This document shows, piece by piece, positions 1-8,147 of a DNA stretch of 64,000 bases. The stretch is from Pseudomonas viridiflava (lineage in GTDB: Bacteria; Pseudomonadota; Gammaproteobacteria; Pseudomonadales; Pseudomonadaceae): positions 30,595 through 94,594 of the forward strand of contig NZ_UUPU01000078.1 in NCBI RefSeq assembly GCF_900591205.1, given 5' to 3'. Position 1 is the stretch's first letter. The number at the start of each line of letters is the position of its first letter. A model generated the notes under the pieces. It was not told the origin of the DNA. It saw only the letters and a program-made list of their open reading frames with translations, and did not search any database. The position numbers and the translations under genes were made by a program.

Positions 1-1
1 A

Positions 2-373
2 GTGGGCCTGGACCCTGAATCGCGCAATCGCTACCCCCACGAGTTTTCCGGTGGCCAGCGCCAACGCATCGCTATCGCCCGGGCGCTGGTGCTCAAGCCG
101 CGCCTGATCCTGCTGGATGAACCCACCTCCGCGCTGGACCGCACGGTACAGCGCCAAGTGGTGGAATTACTGCGCAGCCTGCAGGCCAAGTACAACCTGA
201 CCTACCTGTTTATCAGCCATGACCTGGCGGTGGTGAAGGCTCTAAGCCATCAGCTGATGGTGGTCAAACATGGGCAGGTGGTGGAACAAGGCGATGCCAA
301 GGCGATTTTCGCCGACCCGCAGCATGCCTACACCCGCCAACTGCTGGAGGCAGCCTTCCTGGTGCCCGCCTGA
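2..373 (+). CDS. ABC transporter ATP-binding protein, C-terminal part (oligopeptide/microcin C type)
   Basis: This is the last ~123 residues of an ABC ATPase cut by the left edge; the GTG at position 2 is internal, not the true start. The ABC signature FSGGQRQRIAIARAL (about residues 15-29), Walker B LILLDEPTSALD with the catalytic Glu, and the H-loop FISHDLAVV are all present in order. The tail pattern (ADPQHAYTRQLL) is typical of the dipeptide/oligopeptide subfamily (DppD/DppF/YejF-like), where one ATPase energises import of peptides through a two-permease channel. The Walker A half and any partners lie outside the window. A REP pair follows 18 bases after the stop. Family assignment is firm; the substrate is inferred only from the tail signature. 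Confidence 0.85.
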   Translation: MGLDPESRNRYPHEFSGGQRQRIAIARALVLKPRLILLDEPTSALDRTVQRQVVELLRSLQAKYNLTYLFISHDLAVVKALSHQLMVVKHGQVVEQGDAKAIFADPQHAYTRQLLEAAFLVPA

Positions 374-390
374 TGTACGCAAATCAAAAT

Positions 391-479
391 GTGGGAGCGG
401 GCTTGCTCGCGAACGCGGTGTGTCAGTGAATACATCTATAACTGAACCGCCGCATTCGCGAGCAAGCCCGCTCCCACAC
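391..479. repeat. REP pair (inverted doublet, GCGGGCTTGCTCGCGA type)
   Basis: Two REP units face each other (GTGGGAGCGGGCTTGCTCGC at 391 and its reverse complement ending at 479), separated by about 45 bases. It fills the gap between the ABC ATPase and the AraC gene and could form a long hairpin in the transcript. Confidence 0.9.
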
Positions 480-541
480 TTGATCATGACCGTCCTCCCC
501 AACAGCAAACCCCCGATATCTCAAGGGATGGAGCCACCGCC

Positions 542-1435
542 ATGTCGCTGAACACTACCGCTCACCCCGCGCAGGCGCCACGCTTCTGGCGCGACGAGCG
601 TATGCCGTTCATCGAGGCGCGGACCATCGCCGACGGGCGCAAGGTCACGTATACCCGACATGCCCATGAGCATTTCTCGATCGGCGCAATCACCACAGGG
701 CGCAGCTATTACCACTATGGCGCAGAGACCTTCCAGATCAGCGCCGGCACCGTGGTGCTGATGAACCCGGGCGATGTGCATGCCTGCAACCCGATCCACG
801 ACCAGCCCTGGTCCTATCACATGCTGTACCTCGACACGCCCTGGCTGACCGACCTGCAATACCAGCTGGGTTTCAGCACCGACCAGGGTTATCGCCCGTT
901 CAATACGCCGTACACCCGCGACACGCGGTTGTACAACGGCTTGATCGAGCTGTACGCGGTCCTGCTGGATCAACAGGCCGAGCTGCTGCAAAAGCAGAGC
1001 GCGCTGGTAAGTTATTTCAGCGAGGTGCAGCAACGCCTGAACCCGTCGCTTGCCCCGGTGCGCGAGGTGAACCACAAGCTGGAACGCGCCGCCGAGTACA
1101 TCCGTGAACACTGCACCCAAGCCTTGAAACTCGAAGATATCTGCCTGGCTGCCGAGCTGTCGCCGTCGTACCTGATCCGCGCCTTCAAGCAGTATTACGG
1201 GCTGACGCCGCATGCTTTTCTGGTTAACCGTCGCATCCAGTTTGCCCGTACCCAGTTGCGCAACGGCGAGCCGATCGCCGATGTGGCCCTGGCCGCAGGT
1301 TTTGCCGACCAGGCGCATTTTCAGCGCACCTTCAAGCAGCACTTCGCCGCCACGCCCGGACAATACCGCGACGTGCTCAAGCCATCAGCAAATAACCCAC
1401 ACTGGCCACCAGCAACGCGGCCATTGAACGGTTGA
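542..1435 (+). CDS. AraC family transcriptional regulator
   Basis: A 297-residue regulator with an N-terminal cupin-like sensor (AraC_binding; HAHEHFSIG near residue 40) and two C-terminal helix-turn-helix motifs (about residues 190-285, with LEDICLAAELSPSYLIRAFKQ and later DVALAAGFADQAHFQRTFKQ). Proteins of this layout commonly activate amino-acid exporters or catabolic genes. It converges on, and overlaps by 59 bases, the LysE-type exporter gene 1377-1964. AraC-LysE pairs are frequent in Pseudomonas, so it may control that exporter, though this is inference. The last ~20 codons, lying within the overlap, look non-conserved. The ATG at 542 is the only good start before the cupin. Confidence 0.88.
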   Translation: MSLNTTAHPAQAPRFWRDERMPFIEARTIADGRKVTYTRHAHEHFSIGAITTGRSYYHYGAETFQISAGTVVLMNPGDVHACNPIHDQPWSYHMLYLDTPWLTDLQYQLGFSTDQGYRPFNTPYTRDTRLYNGLIELYAVLLDQQAELLQKQSALVSYFSEVQQRLNPSLAPVREVNHKLERAAEYIREHCTQALKLEDICLAAELSPSYLIRAFKQYYGLTPHAFLVNRRIQFARTQLRNGEPIADVALAAGFADQAHFQRTFKQHFAATPGQYRDVLKPSANNPHWPPATRPLNG

Positions 1436-1964
1436 ACAAGCGCACCCCCTGGGGATTGCCCAGGTAACGCCGCAAAAAGGTCCCGGCATAGGCCCAGCAC
1501 GCCACCGACAGGTAGCAGATCACCAGGTAAAGCCCGGCAAACAGCCAAACCTGCGCCGCGTCGCCATCCGCCACAAACAGCCCCATCCCGGCCACACAGG
1601 CCAGCCAGGCTTTGGGGTTGAGCCACTGCATGACTGCGCCGTAGAGCATCGACGGGGCGGTGGCGCTGCCATCGGCGTCCAGCCGACCATCGTCCACCGC
1701 GAGTTTCCAGGCCATGTACAGCAAAAAGGCGACCCCACCCCACTGGATCACCTGGGTCAGGATCGGCCAGCGCATCAGCACTTCATGCAAGCCCAGGCCG
1801 ATCAGCACCAGCAGCAAGGTAAAGCCGACAGCGGCGCCGAACACGTGTTTCTGGCTGGCAACAAACCCGAAGCGCGCCCCAGAACTCAGTGCCACCACGT
1901 TCACCGGGCCCGGTGTGATGGAGGTGGCCAGGGCGAAGGCAGCCATGGAAATGATCAAGCTCAT
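1377..1964 (-). CDS. LysE/RhtB family amino-acid exporter
   Basis: A 195-residue inner-membrane protein of the LysE/RhtB family, which exports amino acids and related compounds by proton antiport. The diagnostic N-terminus ITPGPVNVVALSSGARFG (about residues 14-31) lies in the first membrane helix, and five to six hydrophobic segments follow. The start at 1964 is chosen because it gives the usual MSLIISM opening and has an AGGGAA ribosome site upstream. The longer frame reaching 2057 adds a non-family leader. The 3' end overlaps the convergent AraC gene. The substrate cannot be read from the sequence. Confidence 0.9.
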   Translation of the reverse strand: MSLIISMAAFALATSITPGPVNVVALSSGARFGFVASQKHVFGAAVGFTLLLVLIGLGLHEVLMRWPILTQVIQWGGVAFLLYMAWKLAVDDGRLDADGSATAPSMLYGAVMQWLNPKAWLACVAGMGLFVADGDAAQVWLFAGLYLVICYLSVACWAYAGTFLRRYLGNPQGVRLFNRSMAALLVASVGYLLMA

Positions 1965-2125
1965 TACAGTTCCCTTTTTATGATGCGCCGTGAAGAGGCC
2001 ACAACGGTATAAGCCCCCTCCAAAACGGTATTGAACAAAATCACCCTGGGCCCACAAACCTGGCCGGGGCCGGTGCTAGAGTTCACGACCAAGTATTTAT
2101 TCGATCACTGCAAGAAGGAATCGCC

Positions 2126-2968
2126 ATGTCACATCGTCTACTGGCAGTTGCCTGCCTGTTGTTGTCTGTCTCCACGGCCCAGGCTGCTGAACGCTGGGAA
2201 ACCCTGCCGCCGACGCCCGCCCCGGTAACCGCCGCAAAAACCGGGTATGCCGCCGTCAACGGCATCAAGGTCTACTACACCCGCACCGGCCAGGGATCGC
2301 CGGTGGTGCTGCTGCATGGCGGGCTGTCCAACTCCGACTACTGGGGCCACCAGGTCAAGGCGCTGTCGGCCAAGCACACGGTGATCAGTATCGACAGCCG
2401 TGGCCACGGGCGCAGTTCGCGGGATGAAAAACCCTTTGGCTACGACCTGATGGCCGATGACGTGGTGGCCGTGCTCGACAGCCTGAAAATCCCCCGCGCC
2501 GATATCGTCGGTTGGAGCGACGGCGCGATCATCGGTATCGACCTGGCCCTGCGTCACCCTGAGCGTATCGGCAAGGTGTTCGCCTTCGCCGCCAATACCC
2601 AGACCGCCGGCGTGAAGGACGGCGTGGAGAAAAACCCAACGTTCGCAGCGTTTATCGAACGCGCCGGCAAGGAGTACGCCAAGCTGTCGCCGACGCCCAA
2701 AGAGTACGACGCGTTTGTGGAGCAGATCAGCCATATGTGGGCCAGCCAACCGAACTGGACCGACGCGCAGTTGGCGAGCATCAAGACACCGATCCTGATC
2801 GCCGATGGCGATCACGACGAAGCGATCAAGCGCGAGCACACCGAGTACATGGCGGCGACCATCCCCGGTGCCGGCCTGCTGATCCTGCCGAACACCAGCC
2901 ACTTCGCGTTCCTGCAGGACCCTGCGCTGTTCAATGCCGCACTGCTGGGCTTCCTCGACGGCAAATAA
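2126..2968 (+). CDS. Secreted alpha/beta hydrolase
   Basis: A 280-residue alpha/beta-hydrolase with a cleavable Sec signal (first ~20 residues ending AQA), so probably periplasmic or secreted. Visible elements are the oxyanion-hole region LLHGG (63-66), the nucleophile elbow GWSDG with Ser131, an acid in DGDHD (about 227-231) and the catalytic His in NTSHF (His259). The family includes esterases, lactonases, epoxide hydrolases and haloalkane dehalogenases. The Ser nucleophile argues for an esterase or lactonase rather than a dehalogenase. An AAGGAA ribosome site precedes the ATG. It is convergent with the phospholipase D-like gene, 6 bases away. The substrate is unknown. Confidence 0.85.
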   Translation: MSHRLLAVACLLLSVSTAQAAERWETLPPTPAPVTAAKTGYAAVNGIKVYYTRTGQGSPVVLLHGGLSNSDYWGHQVKALSAKHTVISIDSRGHGRSSRDEKPFGYDLMADDVVAVLDSLKIPRADIVGWSDGAIIGIDLALRHPERIGKVFAFAANTQTAGVKDGVEKNPTFAAFIERAGKEYAKLSPTPKEYDAFVEQISHMWASQPNWTDAQLASIKTPILIADGDHDEAIKREHTEYMAATIPGAGLLILPNTSHFAFLQDPALFNAALLGFLDGK

Positions 2969-2974
2969 CCCTGC

Positions 2975-4663
2975 CTACTTGACGAACAACTCCCGGTCCC
3001 GGGCCTTCACATGGCCGGGTCGGTAGTAAGCGTCGAACCAGGGCTTCTCCCCCGCCGCCGGCGGTTTGGCCAGGCGCAGGGTCTGTAGTGCGCCGGGCTG
3101 ACTGGCATTGACCCGAAAGTGGAAATGGTCGAACAGGCGCAACGCCTCGATGGCGTACACCACGGCAATCTTGCGGTCTTCGATGCGGATCAGGTGGTCG
3201 CCGTTATTCTTCTCCCCGCCCCCGGCCAGGTTGGATGAGCCGGTGTATACCGTGGGGTTGGCGCCGTTGAAATCAGTCACCACAAACTTGTTGTGCACCA
3301 TGTTCCCCGCATTGCCCGACCACTCGGCCTTGAACGGCGCCGGCGCATTGCTCGCCAGGTAAGCGAACGGCAGCAAGCCCACCGAGCCATCCGGCTTGCG
3401 CACCGCCAGCTTGCCGGTGCGCTGGGCCACGCCGTAGGAGAACAACGCACGCTGCATCAACTCATCCAGCGCGGTGCGCACTTTGCCGTTGATCAGGCTG
3501 AGGAACACGATGGAATACAGCACCGAACTGGTGGCTTGCTCGATGCTGGTGGCGATGGGGTCCAGCGATAGCGCACTGTCGGCATGCGGCGCGAAGCACA
3601 ACGACACCCTGGAGCCCGGCTCGTCGCGCACCACCCACCATTGCTGCGCAAGCGCGTTCTTGCGAAACGTACCGGGCGCAGTCCAGTAGGCATCGAAGAC
3701 TTCGGCAAACTTGCCGGCCACCGTTTCGTCATCAAACAACAGCACATTATTGGCCTGGATATACAGGCCGCGCAGGGCAAAGTTGGTGGAGCCGCCGAGC
3801 ACCCGGATCGCCTTGCCGGCGCGCCGCACAATCAATACTTTGTTGTGCTGCTGGCTGGAAAAATGCAGGCGCTTGACCTGCGCACCGGCCGCGCTCAAAC
3901 GCGTGGCACTGAGGGTTTCGCAGCTGTCGGCGGCGCCCTGGTCGCCATGGTCGTCGATGATCGCCCGCAGGCGCGGACCGAGCTGTTCGAGGCGGCGCAG
4001 AATGTCCGGTTCCTTGCTTTCGTAGATCAGCGCGTCGAGGCTCAGTTCGGGGTCATTCGCTACCTGTTCCAGCACTTGCAGAATCAACTGCCGGGCTTCG
4101 AAACCCAGCCATTGGTAATTGGCTTCGAAAGGCGCCATGTCCAGGTCCAGATAGGCCCTGGGGGCGGAGCGCGCCGGCGGCAGGATGCGGGTTTCATTGT
4201 CGAAACGATCACCATACGCCTGGGAGGACGCAAAACCCCGGGTAAAGCCGATGTTCACGAAGTTACTGATGGTTTGCGCTTGCAGCGAGACCTGGCCTTC
4301 CACCCCGACACCTTTGCGCAGCGTGCCGTCGGCCTGCATATAACAGGCAGTGACCCGGTAGCGGAACAGCCCCGGCAGGATCTCGCTGGGCACATGAATC
4401 CAGCGAAATTTCTGGAACGGTGCCTCGGTGGAAGGAAAGGTGCGCGGCCGTTCGGGGGTGGGTGGGTAGTCGAAGTGCAGGCGGTTGTGCAGCACGCCCC
4501 AGTGGTTGGCACCGGGGTAACGCACTTCGATGCTGAAGCCGACAAAGTCGACCGTGGCCAGGTCCGGCGCGAGGTCAAATGCGAGCAGTGCGGCGCCCTC
4601 TCCGCGATACAGCTTGAAGGTCAACCCTTGAAACGTGGTCTTGCTCTCGAAGTCGGTGCTCAA
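2975..4663 (-). CDS. Phospholipase D-like domain protein with one degenerate HKD motif
   Basis: A 562-residue protein of the phospholipase D/nuclease superfamily. It carries two HKD-like halves: His273-x-Lys275 followed by Arg280 where Asp is expected, with GSTN at 291, and a complete His457-x-Lys459-x4-Asp464 with GSSN at 475. The family cleaves phosphodiesters in lipids or nucleic acids through paired HKD histidines. Here both His/Lys pairs remain but the first Asp is lost, so activity may be retained or altered. The N-terminal ~170 residues look beta-rich and I do not recognise them. No signal peptide is visible, so cytoplasmic action or non-Sec export (for example a secretion-system effector) is possible, but no such genes are adjacent. 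The T2 RNase gene lies 63 bases upstream on the same strand. Confidence 0.8.
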   Translation of the reverse strand: MSTDFESKTTFQGLTFKLYRGEGAALLAFDLAPDLATVDFVGFSIEVRYPGANHWGVLHNRLHFDYPPTPERPRTFPSTEAPFQKFRWIHVPSEILPGLFRYRVTACYMQADGTLRKGVGVEGQVSLQAQTISNFVNIGFTRGFASSQAYGDRFDNETRILPPARSAPRAYLDLDMAPFEANYQWLGFEARQLILQVLEQVANDPELSLDALIYESKEPDILRRLEQLGPRLRAIIDDHGDQGAADSCETLSATRLSAAGAQVKRLHFSSQQHNKVLIVRRAGKAIRVLGGSTNFALRGLYIQANNVLLFDDETVAGKFAEVFDAYWTAPGTFRKNALAQQWWVVRDEPGSRVSLCFAPHADSALSLDPIATSIEQATSSVLYSIVFLSLINGKVRTALDELMQRALFSYGVAQRTGKLAVRKPDGSVGLLPFAYLASNAPAPFKAEWSGNAGNMVHNKFVVTDFNGANPTVYTGSSNLAGGGEKNNGDHLIRIEDRKIAVVYAIEALRLFDHFHFRVNASQPGALQTLRLAKPPAAGEKPWFDAYYRPGHVKARDRELFVK

Positions 4664-4726
4664 GCGATATCCCTTCTGCCGGCCGGCGGTCTATTGAGTC
4701 TAGCGCCTGCACCACATAATGCTGCC

Positions 4727-5356
4727 CTAGCGCTGAGAGGGGATGCGGATATCGCCATCGCGGCACTGGGTTTTCACGCTGCGTGGGCAGCCGGCAAACG
4801 CCAGGTCCTTGCTCAGGCACACGCGCACCTCCGACAGCACCTTGCCTTTGCAGATCACCGCCAGGCCATGGTCGCCCAGGCGCGGGTTGCTCTCGCGAAA
4901 CAACGCCTCGATCTCACGCGCCGGCAACGACGGCGGCGTATTGAAAGGTTGCAATTGCGCGGGGATGACCACCCCACCCAACGCCGCATCGGTCTTGTCC
5001 AGGTAGGCCAGCGGCTCGAGCCCGGTGCAGGTGCCGTGCTTGGCCCATTCGTGCTTGAGCAGCGCGCGCGTCGGGAACAGCGCCGCGCCCTTGTCCAGTT
5101 CTTCACCGCTCAGGGCTGACTGCGGCGCACACGACGCCGGCCACCCTCCCCGTGCGTATTGCGGCCACAGGCCGTGCAGCACGAAGCCATAGCCCTTGCC
5201 CGAGCACTGTTCGTTATTCGGGTGTGTCAGGCAAAAGGTCGGTGACCAGGATAACGACAGCACATAAAAATCAAACTCGCCTGGCGTCCCTTGGCTACGC
5301 GGGGCCGCCATTGCACTTGTTGCGACAACCAGCCACAACGCTATCCAGTATTTCAT
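4727..5356 (-). CDS. Ribonuclease T2 family protein, secreted
   Basis: A 209-residue RNase of the T2/RNase I family, which cleaves RNA through 2',3'-cyclic phosphate intermediates with little base preference. Both catalytic segments are present: CAS I HGLWP (His61) and CAS II KHEWAKHGTC (His102, Glu103, His107). The first ~18 residues form a Sec signal ending AMA, placing it in the periplasm or outside, where such enzymes scavenge RNA nucleotides or act on foreign RNA. Several cysteines could form disulfides. It precedes the phospholipase D-like gene on the same strand (63-base gap), so co-transcription is plausible. Confidence 0.93.
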   Translation of the reverse strand: MKYWIALWLVVATSAMAAPRSQGTPGEFDFYVLSLSWSPTFCLTHPNNEQCSGKGYGFVLHGLWPQYARGGWPASCAPQSALSGEELDKGAALFPTRALLKHEWAKHGTCTGLEPLAYLDKTDAALGGVVIPAQLQPFNTPPSLPAREIEALFRESNPRLGDHGLAVICKGKVLSEVRVCLSKDLAFAGCPRSVKTQCRDGDIRIPSQR

Positions 5357-5393
5357 CGGGTTATTCCTTGCAAAGAAAACAGGTATACCGCGA

Positions 5394-6374
5394 CTACCCG
5401 GGGAGATTGGGGTTACGTTGTAGCACCTTGTCCAGGATCCGATCGGTCTTCAATGCTTCGATGCCCAGCGACGGATGCTCGGCCTCGCCACGAATGTGCG
5501 CGTTCATCGCCAACACGTGGTGCCACTGGATATGGGCGTGGCACGGCACTTCCAGCACTTCGTCGACCTCACCTTCGAGACGCAGCGGCTGGTCTTCGAA
5601 CACCGAGAACTGAATGCGCCCGCGGCTGCCGATCAACTCGACCAGATCCTCGCGACGGTCCGCGACAAAGTTCCAGCAGCCCATGCCCAGCGCGCCCGAG
5701 CTGAAGGTCCAGCAGGCCGTCACCGCATCTTCGGCTGCGTAGCCTCCAGCCTGGCGTGCAGTAAAACCCGAGACCTCGACGATATCCCCGGCCAGGTACT
5801 GGAACAGATCAAAGCCGTGGCTGGCCAGGTCGGCGAAGTAACCGCCGCCGGCGATCAGCGGGTCGGTACGCCAGTTGGAGGCGCTGGCATCCTCGGCGCC
5901 CGGGGGCTTGCACAGGGTCCAGGTAAGGTGGCGCAACTCGCCGATGTGCCCGTCTTGCAGCCAGTCGCGCACTTGCTGGAAGCGCGGCAGCGAGCGCCGG
6001 TAATAAGAGACAAACAAGTGCAGCCCGGCACGCTCGAAGGTGCGCTGCATCAAGGCGCTCTGCTCGGCATTCAATGCCATCGGCTTTTCGACGCAGCAAT
6101 GCTTGCCGGCAGCCGCGACCATCAGGCTGTATTCCAAGTGGCTGTCAGGCGGCGTGGCGATGTACACCGCGTCCACCTCAGGGTCGTCGATCAGTGCCTG
6201 GGCGTCGGTATAGAAACGGCCAATGCCGTGGCGTGCCGCATAATCGCGCACAGCGTCTTCGCGTCGCCCCATCACGGCCACCAGCGCCGAACCTGGCGCT
6301 TTGTAGAAGGCGGGTCCACTCTTCACTTCAGTGACGCTGCCACAGCCGATCATGCCCCAACGTACGGTGCTCAT
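5394..6374 (-). CDS. Gfo/Idh/MocA family NAD(P)-dependent oxidoreductase
   Basis: A 326-residue oxidoreductase of the Gfo/Idh/MocA family. The N-terminal Rossmann fold has GMIGCGSVTEVKSGPAF (residues ~6-22), and the family EKP motif occurs in CCVEKPMALN (about residue 95-104), whose Lys takes part in catalysis. Members act on sugars, inositols and related polyols. The start at 6374 is preceded by an AGGAAA ribosome site and begins exactly at the family N-terminus, whereas the frame open to 6449 adds an unrelated Cys-rich leader. It stands alone, 37 bases downstream of the T2 RNase's start, and the substrate cannot be assigned. Confidence 0.88.
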   Translation of the reverse strand: MSTVRWGMIGCGSVTEVKSGPAFYKAPGSALVAVMGRREDAVRDYAARHGIGRFYTDAQALIDDPEVDAVYIATPPDSHLEYSLMVAAAGKHCCVEKPMALNAEQSALMQRTFERAGLHLFVSYYRRSLPRFQQVRDWLQDGHIGELRHLTWTLCKPPGAEDASASNWRTDPLIAGGGYFADLASHGFDLFQYLAGDIVEVSGFTARQAGGYAAEDAVTACWTFSSGALGMGCWNFVADRREDLVELIGSRGRIQFSVFEDQPLRLEGEVDEVLEVPCHAHIQWHHVLAMNAHIRGEAEHPSLGIEALKTDRILDKVLQRNPNLPG

Positions 6375-6501
6375 CAGTTTTCCTCGTGCGTTTTCATCAA
6401 GCGGGCAGTATCCACATACCCACCCCGGCACGCCACACCCACCTAGCATGACAATTGCATTACACTTTTATGACAATCATCCCGCTGCGGGGGCACAGAC
6501 G

Positions 6502-6864
6502 ATGAAAATACGCGCAACGGTCATTTGCGAACACGAGGGGCATATCCTCTTCGTGCGCAAGGCCAGATCAAAATGGGCTTTGCCGGGCGGCAAGGTCGAG
6601 CGGGACGAGCGCCCGGTCGGCGCGGCCGAACGCGAGCTGGAAGAAGAAACCGGGTTGAACGTGGACGGGTTGCTCTACTTGCAGGAGCTGAAGGCCCGCG
6701 ACACGGTGCACCATGTGTTCGAGGCGTCGGTGGTGAACATCGCCGATGCAAAACCTTGCAATGAAATAATCGACTGCCAGTGGCACCCCTATGGCGCCAT
6801 GGACGACCTGGACACCACCGACGCTACCCGCCACATCGTCAAATCCTTCCTACGTCGCCTGTAG
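6502..6864 (+). CDS. Nudix hydrolase
   Basis: A compact 120-residue Nudix domain that hydrolyses nucleoside diphosphates linked to another moiety. The Nudix box is complete: GKVERDERPVGAAERELEEE continues to TGL, matching Gx5Ex7REUxEExGU with the metal-binding Glu residues. The start at 6502 gives the usual MKIRATV beginning. An alternative ATG at 6448 would add 18 residues. It runs convergently into the solute-binding-like gene with a 15-base overlap. The substrate cannot be read from sequence. Confidence 0.9.
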   Translation: MKIRATVICEHEGHILFVRKARSKWALPGGKVERDERPVGAAERELEEETGLNVDGLLYLQELKARDTVHHVFEASVVNIADAKPCNEIIDCQWHPYGAMDDLDTTDATRHIVKSFLRRL

Positions 6865-7563
6865 TTCAGCACTCTGGCCGCTGGCCAACAGACCGCGCTT
6901 GACCAAGCCATTCTCTTTCTGCCGTTCGACAAAGGATTTGACGAACGCGGCAGCGGCTGTGTGCGCCACCGGGACTGCCATGGCTTGGCGAATGGTCATG
7001 AAGTCGTCCTCCACCAGGCGCCATTGATCAGAAACCCGGGTTTGCAGGAAATCCCGCACGCCTGCCGCCGCATCCAGGCCCTGCTCGGCAAACCAGTCCA
7101 CCGCAGCGGCTGAGGTGGGCGCGCGCACCAGCTCGGCATGCTGCAGCGTGCGGCTCAGGTACAGGTCGTAGGCCGCGCCCTGACCAACGGCAATGCGCCG
7201 CCCCGGTGCATCCATCTGCGCTACTTGGCTCAGTGCCGAATCAGCGCGCACCAGATACGTGCCCTTGATGGCCACATAAGGCGCACTGAAGGCAATTTCT
7301 TTTTCGCGCACCGGTTCGATGGCCAGGAATGCCACGCGCCACACGTCATCGGCCAACGCGGCAAAGACCTTGCCCGCCGCCTCGAAGGTGATCAGCTCCA
7401 GGCCCACCCCCAACTCTGCGGCCAACGCCTTGGCCAGCACCACCGAAACGCCCTGAGGCTCACCCCCCGCGCCGCGTTGCGCCAACACCGGGTTACCCAA
7501 GTTGATGGCGGCGCGCAGCACCCCATCGGGGGCCAACCGTTGCATAACCTCGGGGTCAATCAT
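6850..7563 (-). CDS. Amino-acid-type substrate-binding protein (SBP family 3), no signal peptide
   Basis: A 237-residue protein with the family 3 extracellular solute-binding fold. The segment VLRAAINLGNPVLAQ near the N-terminus, AFLAIEPVREKEIAFSAPY (about residue 82-100) and YLVRADS are typical of polar amino-acid ABC receptors. The usual Sec signal is absent: the protein begins directly with MIDPEVMQRLAPDG. It also has no ABC permease or ATPase nearby. Either it works in the cytoplasm as a free binding or enzyme-like domain, or it is a decayed receptor. It overlaps the convergent Nudix gene by 15 bases. Fold assignment is good; the role is unknown. Confidence 0.8.
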   Translation of the reverse strand: MIDPEVMQRLAPDGVLRAAINLGNPVLAQRGAGGEPQGVSVVLAKALAAELGVGLELITFEAAGKVFAALADDVWRVAFLAIEPVREKEIAFSAPYVAIKGTYLVRADSALSQVAQMDAPGRRIAVGQGAAYDLYLSRTLQHAELVRAPTSAAAVDWFAEQGLDAAAGVRDFLQTRVSDQWRLVEDDFMTIRQAMAVPVAHTAAAAFVKSFVERQKENGLVKRGLLASGQSAELQAT

Positions 7564-7754
7564 CGAGCACTCCTAGACGAATTCGTCGCACGGTTTAGCG
7601 AATCACAAACGGCGGTACGCCGCCGTGCTCAAAGTACCCAAGCGCTTGCACTGAGTCGAGTAATGAGTGTTTGAACGGAATCGCGTGAGCATCGCCCGCA
7701 CCCAGTGCTGGTTGGGTTCGAGAATCCGCCCGGTCGCACCACCGAGGCGCCTGC

Positions 7755-7778
7755 ATCGCCGGCAAGCCAGCTCCCACA
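7755..7778. repeat. Single REP unit
   Basis: An isolated REP half (GCCGGCAAGCCAGCTCCCAC core) without an opposing partner nearby, unlike the other REPs in the window. Confidence 0.7.
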
Positions 7779-7895
7779 GAAAAGCCCTCCACTGCGTACG
7801 CCGCCCCGCTCTTGATCCACACCACTCAGGCCGGCTGTCAGGCCGCCGTGCTCTGCTTTTGATCTTGATCCAGGCGCCCCATTAACCACGCTGGC

Positions 7896-8130
7896 CGCAC
7901 GCGGGCTTGAATCCGTGGGTAACCCGGCAGGACGCCGGGTTAGCCGCGCTGGGCCAAGGATGGCCCATCGCGGCGGCCCACGGATTCAAGCCTGCGTGCG
8001 GGCACACCGAGCCTAAGCGAGGTGCCGAGTGGTGGGGCAAGAGCGTTTTGCTTACTTTTGCGCTGTTCAAAAGTGAGCCGCCGTAAGGGCGGAACCAATC
8101 CCAGCCCGTTACCCCAAAAACGGATATACC
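7896..8130 (+). repeat. Dispersed Pseudomonas repeat, left copy, with long hairpin
   Basis: The first part is a large inverted repeat: 7896-7919 pairs with 7977-8000 (core GGGCTTGAATCCGTGGG against its complement with few mismatches). The following ~130 bases, GGCACACCGAGCCTAAGCGA onward to about 8127, recur at the right edge of the window in reverse orientation (63849-64000), about 85% identical by eye. It gives rise to spurious small open frames in several phases and is best read as a non-coding repeat. Confidence 0.8.
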
Positions 8131-8147
8131 CCCGCCCCCCCTCAACC

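Larger units (their letters stand above)
7564..8147. other. Gene-free stretch with hairpin, half REP and dispersed repeat
   Basis: No convincing gene. It contains a tight hairpin (ACGGCGG 7609-7615 with CCGCCGT 7620-7626), a single REP half (7755-7778), and the left copy of the dispersed repeat (7896-8130). A minus-strand frame ending at 7595 closes with FEHGGVPPFVIR, which faintly recalls an aconitase C-terminus, but the rest of that frame is REP-derived, so at most a remnant. Confidence 0.6.

Noticed and set aside
3584..5119. 511-codon plus-strand open frame
   Set aside because: Lies antisense to the phospholipase D-like and T2 RNase genes, has no family motif and follows third-position GC bias of the minus strand.
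7595..7825. Aconitase-like C-terminal remnant
   Set aside because: Only about a dozen residues (FEHGGVPPFVIR) are suggestive and the rest of the frame is REP sequence.
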